Source of the DNA: Bacillota bacterium
Lineage (GTDB): Bacteria; Bacillota_A; Clostridia; Peptostreptococcales; Anaerovoracaceae
Assembly: GCA_017437925.1 (NCBI GenBank)
Contig: JAFRWQ010000234.1
Location: 1 to 10,399 of the forward strand
Length of the DNA stretch: 10,399 bases
Direction of reading: 5' to 3'
The translations under genes were made by a program, and so were the position numbers. The stretch's first letter is position 1. Every line of letters begins with the position of its first letter. Under the pieces are notes generated by a model, which was not told the DNA's origin, did not search any database, and was given only the letters and a program-made list of their open reading frames with translations. Of the stretch, positions 5,925 to 10,399 are shown one piece after another.

Positions 5925-6812
5925 ATGGCAAACAGTGAAGCCGTTAAGGCCAAAAAGAAAAAGACCGGAAAGCAAAGCCCTGCTCAGCAGATCTGGAGAA
6001 GCCTGCGCAAGAACAAGAGCAGCATGATTTCCCTTTACTTCATAATATTCCTGATCCTCGTAGCCATGACCGCCAACCTGTGGCTCGATCCCGACCTGGT
6101 CTACAACCAGACCAAGGAAAGGAAGCAGCCGCCCTCGGCCAAGCACTGGTTCGGCACCGACATATACGGCCGCGACATATTCGCAAGAGTCGTATACGGA
6201 GCCCGCATATCCCTCACCATAGGAATAGTCACCGAGCTCTTCGGCACGGTGGTCGGGGGACTGATAGGGTCCATCGCGGCATACACGGGAGGGGTCTTCG
6301 ACGAGATCGCCATGAGGATAATGGACATGATGATGGCCATACCCTCGACATTGCTGGCCATGTGCGTGGTCAGCGCCCTGGGCACCAACGCCATAAGCCT
6401 GATATTGGCCCTGGGCATAAGCATAATAGCGAAACACGCCAGGCTGGTCCGCTCCACCGTTCTGGGCATAGCGGACAGGGAATTCGTCGAGGCCGCCAGA
6501 TGCGCCGGAATGTCCGACTTCAGGATAGTCCTCACCCAGATCATACCCAACTGCCTGGGTCCCGTCATAGTCCTCTTCTCCCAGGGCATAGCCACCGAGA
6601 TGCTCACCGCGGCTTCCTTAAGCTACCTGGGCCTGGGCGTACAGCCGCCCAACCCGGAGTGGGGCGCCCTGATCGCGTCCTCCAGAGAGAACCTGCGCAC
6701 CGAGCCCTATATGTGCATCATACCCGGCGCCATAGTGGTGATCACGGCTCTGTCCTTCAACCTGGTGGGCGACGGATTGAGAGACGCTCTCGACCCGCGT
6801 CTTAAGGATTAA
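5925..6812 (+). CDS. dppC: ABC transporter permease, DppC/OppC type
   Basis: A 295-residue permease that pairs with the DppB-type protein to form the membrane channel. It starts with a Lys-rich cytoplasmic tail (residues 1-25), then the first helix (MISLYFIIFLILVAM). Next comes the characteristic HWFGTDIYGRDIFARVVYGARISL segment at about residues 73-96, diagnostic of OppC/DppC. The EAA loop is at about 186-217 (FVEAARCAGMSDFRIVLTQI, then PNCLGPVI). The C-terminal end NLVGDGLRDALDPRLKD is typical. AAAGGAGG overlaps the stop of the previous gene and is 9 bases before the ATG. The length is normal and nothing appears missing. Confidence 0.94.
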   Translation: MANSEAVKAKKKKTGKQSPAQQIWRSLRKNKSSMISLYFIIFLILVAMTANLWLDPDLVYNQTKERKQPPSAKHWFGTDIYGRDIFARVVYGARISLTIGIVTELFGTVVGGLIGSIAAYTGGVFDEIAMRIMDMMMAIPSTLLAMCVVSALGTNAISLILALGISIIAKHARLVRSTVLGIADREFVEAARCAGMSDFRIVLTQIIPNCLGPVIVLFSQGIATEMLTAASLSYLGLGVQPPNPEWGALIASSRENLRTEPYMCIIPGAIVVITALSFNLVGDGLRDALDPRLKD

Positions 6813-6823
6813 GGAGGTGCGAG

Positions 6824-7813
6824 ATGAGCGATCTGCTGCTGAAAATAAAAGATCTGTACGTCGAATACCGCACCGACGACGAGACGGTAAAGGCCGTCAA
6901 CGGCATCGACCTAGAGATAAACAAGGGCGAGACCGTTGGACTGGTGGGCGAGACCGGAGCCGGCAAGACCACCACGGCCCTGACCATAATGAGGCTGCTG
7001 CCCGACCGCACCGGCCGCATAACCAAAGGCTCCATAGAGCTGGACGGAAGAAACCTCCTGGAGCTTCACGAAGAGGAGATGCGCTACGGCATAAGAGGCC
7101 AGCGCATAGCCATGATATTCCAGGATCCCATGACCGCCTTAAACCCGGTCATGACCGTCGGAAGCCAGATAGCGGAAGCGATCCACTACCACAATCTGGA
7201 CCTTCCCAGAAACCAGGTGGAAGCCCGTGTCGAAGAGGTGCTTAGCCTCGTGGGCATTCCACCCGAAAGAAAAGTCGAGTATCCCCACCAGTTCTCGGGC
7301 GGCATGAAGCAGAGGGTGGTCATAGCCATGGCCCTCTCGTGCGAACCCGACCTGCTCATAGCCGACGAACCCACCACCGCTCTCGACGTCACCATCCAGG
7401 CCCAGGTACTGGCCATGATGGACGAGCTGAGGGAGAGGCTGGGCATGGCCATGATCATGATCACCCACGATCTGGGCATAGTCGCCCAGACCTGCGACAG
7501 GGTCGCGGTCATGTACGCCGGCGAGCTCATAGAGGTGGGAACTCTCAAGGACATCTACACCGGCGACAAGCATCATCCCTACACCGTGGGCCTCTTCGGC
7601 GCCATACCCAACCTCAACGAGGAGACTCCGAGGCTCTCGCCCATAGAAGGCCTGATGCCCGATCCTTCGGATCTTCCCGAAGGCTGCTCATTCTCCGAGA
7701 GATGCCCCCACTGCATGGAGATATGCAAAAAGACCAAGGCTCCGGTATATGTAAACGGTACTCACTCCATACGCTGCCATCTTTTCGGCGGCAATGAAGA
7801 GGAGGTGATCTGA
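6824..7813 (+). CDS. dppD: ABC transporter ATPase, DppD/OppD type
   Basis: A 329-residue ATP-binding subunit. All nucleotide-binding motifs are intact: Walker A GETGAGKT (42-49), Q-loop Gln100 (IFQDP), signature FSGGMKQR (157-164), Walker B LLIADEP (177-183) and the H-loop His215 (ITHDLG). The C-terminal oligopeptide-type extension carries clustered cysteines (GCSFSERCPHCMEIC), which in this family may hold an Fe-S cluster. AAGGAGG overlaps the preceding stop and is 6 bases before the ATG. The stop TGA shares its A with the ATG of the next ATPase, so the two ATPases are translationally coupled and probably made in equal amounts as a heterodimer. Confidence 0.95.
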   Translation: MSDLLLKIKDLYVEYRTDDETVKAVNGIDLEINKGETVGLVGETGAGKTTTALTIMRLLPDRTGRITKGSIELDGRNLLELHEEEMRYGIRGQRIAMIFQDPMTALNPVMTVGSQIAEAIHYHNLDLPRNQVEARVEEVLSLVGIPPERKVEYPHQFSGGMKQRVVIAMALSCEPDLLIADEPTTALDVTIQAQVLAMMDELRERLGMAMIMITHDLGIVAQTCDRVAVMYAGELIEVGTLKDIYTGDKHHPYTVGLFGAIPNLNEETPRLSPIEGLMPDPSDLPEGCSFSERCPHCMEICKKTKAPVYVNGTHSIRCHLFGGNEEEVI

Positions 7814-8799
7814 TGAACGAGAACACTGCCGGCGTCCCGATGATACAGACCGTAGGTCTTAAGAAGTACTTCGACGTTAAAAAGAGAAAGCTCCACGCCG
7901 TGGACGACATCAACATCTCCATAGACAGGGGCAAGACTCTGGGAGTCGTCGGAGAATCGGGCTGCGGAAAGAGCACCCTGGGCAGGACCATAGTAAAGCT
8001 GCTGGAGCCCACCGATGGGCGGATACTCTTTGAGGGAAGGGACATCACGGACCTGGATCCCAAGGAGATGAGGCCCATAAGGGTGGACATGCAGATGATC
8101 TTCCAGGATCCCTACTCCAGCCTAAACCCCAGGCAGACCATCTCCGACTCCATAGCGATGCTGCTGAAAGTCCACCACATCTGCGGCAGCAAGGCGGAGC
8201 TCGATAAGAGGACCAAGGAGCTGATGGATACCGTAGGCCTGGCCCAGCGTCTGGTCAACTCCTACCCCCACGAGCTGGACGGAGGAAGAAGGCAGAGGGC
8301 CTGCGTCGCAAGAGCCCTTGCCTGCAACCCCAAGTTCATAGTCTGCGACGAGCCCGTGAGCGCCCTGGACGTGTCCATACAGGCCCAGATACTGAACCTT
8401 CTGATGGATCTTCAGGAGGACAGAGGCCTCACCTACATGTTCATAACCCCCGATATGTCGGTGGTAAAGCACATCTCCGACGACATCATGGTCATGTACA
8501 TGGGCAAATGCGTCGAAAAGGCGGGATATGCGGAGCTCTTCAGGAATCCTCTCCACCCCTACACCAAGGCCCTGCTTTCGGCCATACCGGTGCCCGACAT
8601 CACCATGCGCATGAGGAAGGCCAAGGTCATAAGGGGCGAGGTAAGCTCACCCATAGATCCCAAGCCCGGCTGCCGCTTCGCCGCCCGCTGCGAGTACTGC
8701 AGCGAGAGGTGCACCGCGGGGGACATCCCCTTGAACGAGGTCTCCCCGGGCCACTTCCTGGCCTGCCCCTACGCCGAGGAACAGTTCAATAAGGCGTAA
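7813..8799 (+). CDS. dppF: ABC transporter ATPase, DppF/OppF type, with altered H-loop
   Basis: A 328-residue second ATPase of the transporter. Walker A GESGCGKS (47-54), Q-loop Gln98 (IFQDPYSSLNP) and Walker B FIVCDEP (175-181) are normal. Two catalytic motifs are altered. The signature is LDGGRRQR (155-162), with Asp156 where LSGGQ has Ser. The H-loop reads FITPDMSVV, with Pro213 in place of the His switch residue (codon CCC at 8449-8451, one base from CAC). The C-terminal oligopeptide-type region with Cys clusters (GCRFAARCEYCSERC) is intact, and the gene is full length. The Asp variant is, from memory, recurrent in one DppF clade; the Pro is more surprising. The start overlaps the preceding stop by one base, with AGGAGG 7 bases upstream. 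Confidence 0.94.
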   Translation: MNENTAGVPMIQTVGLKKYFDVKKRKLHAVDDINISIDRGKTLGVVGESGCGKSTLGRTIVKLLEPTDGRILFEGRDITDLDPKEMRPIRVDMQMIFQDPYSSLNPRQTISDSIAMLLKVHHICGSKAELDKRTKELMDTVGLAQRLVNSYPHELDGGRRQRACVARALACNPKFIVCDEPVSALDVSIQAQILNLLMDLQEDRGLTYMFITPDMSVVKHISDDIMVMYMGKCVEKAGYAELFRNPLHPYTKALLSAIPVPDITMRMRKAKVIRGEVSSPIDPKPGCRFAARCEYCSERCTAGDIPLNEVSPGHFLACPYAEEQFNKA

Positions 8800-8804
8800 G
8801 CCTT
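8791..8804 (+). repeat. Small hairpin at the dppF stop codon
   Basis: AAGGC and GCCTT are inverted 5-bp arms around GTAA, which contains the stop of the second ATPase gene. An AT-rich stretch (8805-8840) without a gene follows before the binding-protein gene. No T-run follows directly. It could mark a processing or attenuation point that separates ATPase from binding-protein mRNA levels, but the stem is short. Confidence 0.25.
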
Positions 8805-8852
8805 TATGATAAAGATGATTTAATTAACTTTTAACTTTTAAGGAGGAAAGCA

Positions 8853-10399
8853 ATGAAATCAAAGAAATTACTGGCTCTCGTCCTCGTATGCGCCATGGTG
8901 ATCGCCAGCATGGCGGCCTGCGGAAGCAAGACCGAGCAGCCCAGCACTCCGAGTACCCCGAGCACTCCGAGTACTCCCAGTACACCGAGCACCCCGAGTA
9001 CTCCCAGTACCCCCAGCACTCCCAGTACCCCGGCTGAACCGGTCGTAAACAACACCCCGGTCGTCGTATACTGCGCGAGCCTCTTCAATACCCTTGATCC
9101 TTATCAGACCAACGGTACCGGAGACAACTACATCTTTACCAACATCTATGAGTGCCTCGTCACCATGGACAACGACAACAACATCATTCCCCAGCTGGCA
9201 GAGTCCTGGGACGTCAGCGACGACGCCATGACCTACACCTTCCACCTGGTGAAGGACGCCAAGTTCCACAACGGAGACAACGTGAAGGCATCCGACGTTG
9301 AGTTCAGCATCAACTACGCCAAGGGCATAGTCAAGAGAGCTACCTACTACGGACCCATCGACACCTGCACCGCCAAGGACGACTATACCGTAGAGATCAA
9401 GCTGGCCAACGTATCGCCCCTCTTCCTCTCCTACCTCTACTATCTGCCCGTACTGAGCGAGAAGATGTTCAATGACGCCGGCGGAGACATCTCCAAGACC
9501 GACGTGGGCAGCGGCCCGTACAAGGTCGTCGATTACGATCCCGCTCAGCACTGCATAATGGAAGCCTTCGAGGACTATCACCTCGGCGCTCCCGCCGTCA
9601 AGAAGGCTGAGTTCCGCTACATCAGCGACGCTTCCTCTGCCCAGGTCTCCTTCGAGGCCGGCGAGATCCAGGTCATGAACGTGGTCACCAACATGGCCGA
9701 GCAGATCATGAGCTCCGGAAAGTACAACACCCAGGTCGTCGACAACCTCCACACCACACTGATCCTGGTCAACTGCGAGAAGAAGCCTCTTGACAACGCC
9801 AAGCTCAGGAAGGCCCTCTCCTACGCCATCGACAAGGAGTCCGTCATCGACATCGCCTACGACGGATACGCCAAGGTCGCAAGGCTCATGGCCGGAACCG
9901 AGGCCTTCGGAGTCGACTTCAGCGACGCTGAGGATATAAGCTACGATCCCGAGAAGGCCAAGGCCCTGCTCGCCGAAGCCGGATATCCCAACGGCATCAA
10001 CTTCGCCGACTACGGCATCGAGCTCAACACCCTGGTCAGCGGCTACTATGAGAAGGTCGCCCAGGTCGTCCAGCAGAACTGGTCCGACATAGGCGTACAG
10101 GTCAACATCGTGGGCAACTCCAACGCCAGCACCGATATTTCCGGCGGCAACTACGGATTCTTCGCCTACGGCTATGCATACAAGACCGACCTGACCTACA
10201 ACCAGGCCCACTACACCACCAAGAACATCGGCGGCAGCAACGGTTCCCACTACAGCGATCCCTACGTGGACGAAGCCTTCGTAAAGGCCGACGCCGAGCT
10301 GGATCAGGCCAAGAGAGCCGAGATCTACAAGGAACTGGTCAACTACCTGGTAGATCAGTGCCCGAACATCCCCCTGTTCCACAAGCAGCAGGTCGTCGC
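8853..10399 (+). CDS. Family 5 solute-binding lipoprotein of the ABC transporter, 3' truncated
   Basis: The extracytoplasmic substrate-binding protein of the transporter, open for 515 codons to the window end; probably only a few dozen residues are missing. Residues 1-22 are a lipoprotein signal (MKSKK, then a hydrophobic core), and the lipobox is MAAC with Cys23 as the lipidated residue. Residues 31-60 are ten Ser-Thr-Pro repeats forming a flexible linker. The rest is a typical SBP_bac_5 fold: IIPQLAESWDVSDD, then FHLVKDAKFHNGD and DVEFSINYAK, followed by SYAIDKESVIDIAYDGYA. TAAGGAGG is 6 bases before the ATG. Ile codons are mostly ATC (21 of 27; 4 ATA), unlike the permease gene, which suggests selection for high expression. 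The family covers peptides, nickel, opines and glutathione; the ligand cannot be read off. Confidence 0.94.
   Translation, partial: MKSKKLLALVLVCAMVIASMAACGSKTEQPSTPSTPSTPSTPSTPSTPSTPSTPSTPSTPAEPVVNNTPVVVYCASLFNTLDPYQTNGTGDNYIFTNIYECLVTMDNDNNIIPQLAESWDVSDDAMTYTFHLVKDAKFHNGDNVKASDVEFSINYAKGIVKRATYYGPIDTCTAKDDYTVEIKLANVSPLFLSYLYYLPVLSEKMFNDAGGDISKTDVGSGPYKVVDYDPAQHCIMEAFEDYHLGAPAVKKAEFRYISDASSAQVSFEAGEIQVMNVVTNMAEQIMSSGKYNTQVVDNLHTTLILVNCEKKPLDNAKLRKALSYAIDKESVIDIAYDGYAKVARLMAGTEAFGVDFSDAEDISYDPEKAKALLAEAGYPNGINFADYGIELNTLVSGYYEKVAQVVQQNWSDIGVQVNIVGNSNASTDISGGNYGFFAYGYAYKTDLTYNQAHYTTKNIGGSNGSHYSDPYVDEAFVKADAELDQAKRAEIYKELVNYLVDQCPNIPLFHKQQVV
8943..9032 (+). repeat. Ten-copy 9-bp tandem repeat encoding Ser-Thr-Pro
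   Basis: Ten consecutive 9-base units (AGY ACN CCN) encode a perfect (Ser-Thr-Pro)10 linker just after the lipidated Cys. The units differ at synonymous positions (AGC/AGT, ACT/ACC/ACA, CCC/CCG), so the protein pattern is more conserved than the DNA. The copy number could vary between strains by slippage. Confidence 0.95.

Noticed and set aside
8943..9032. CRISPR-like or regulatory tandem array
   Set aside because: The 9-base units are in frame, have no spacers, and encode a uniform protein linker.
8831..9088. Minus-strand frame with many Gly-Val-Leu repeats
   Set aside because: It is only the reverse reading of the Ser-Thr-Pro tandem repeat.
8868..10382. Very long open frame on the minus strand opposite the binding-protein gene (504 residues)
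   Set aside because: It is a shadow of the biased codon use of the sense gene. The protein is rich in Gly, Val, Leu and Asp with no family features, and the sense strand encodes a clear SBP_bac_5 lipoprotein.

Overview
The window looks like part of a chromosome from a fairly GC-rich anaerobic bacterium, most likely a member of the Bacillota (Clostridia). Three things point that way: strong AGGAGG ribosome binding sites before almost every gene, a lipoprotein-type solute-binding protein, and a large serine recombinase of the TndX/TnpX/DUF4368 kind usual in clostridial mobile elements. The chromosomal genes favour ATA for isoleucine and AGG/AGA for arginine despite their high GC. Synergistota can show a similar habit, so the phylum is an inference.

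Region 1 (1-1308) is the 3' part of a large serine recombinase, probably the last gene of an integrated element. Its codon use differs sharply from everything to its right (1 of 28 Ile codons is ATA, against 20 of 28 in one permease gene). Region 2 (1309-1457) is a short non-coding junction with inverted repeats and a plus-strand terminator. The right end of the element probably lies here.

Region 3 (1458-2195, minus strand) encodes a GntR/HutC-type repressor with a UTRA effector domain. Region 4 (2196-2477) is a compact divergent control region. Each direction has a near-consensus promoter with a 17-bp spacer, and each promoter carries a related inverted-repeat operator. One operator fills the spacer of the gntR promoter; the other sits at the start of the operon transcript.

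Region 5 (2478 to the window end, plus strand) is a tightly packed operon. It encodes an AtuA-family (DUF1446) protein, a DUF4387 protein, a class-I glutamine-amidotransferase-like gamma-glutamyl hydrolase (peptidase C26, PuuD-like), two Dpp/Opp-type permeases, two Dpp/Opp-type ATPases, and a family 5 solute-binding lipoprotein that runs off the window end. The likely logic is that the lipoprotein captures a small peptide-like or amide-containing compound, the ABC transporter imports it, the C26 enzyme cleaves an amide (possibly gamma-glutamyl) bond, and the AtuA/DUF4387 pair acts on a resulting carboxylic acid. The GntR protein would release the operon when the substrate or a product binds it. 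The substrate cannot be read from the sequence.
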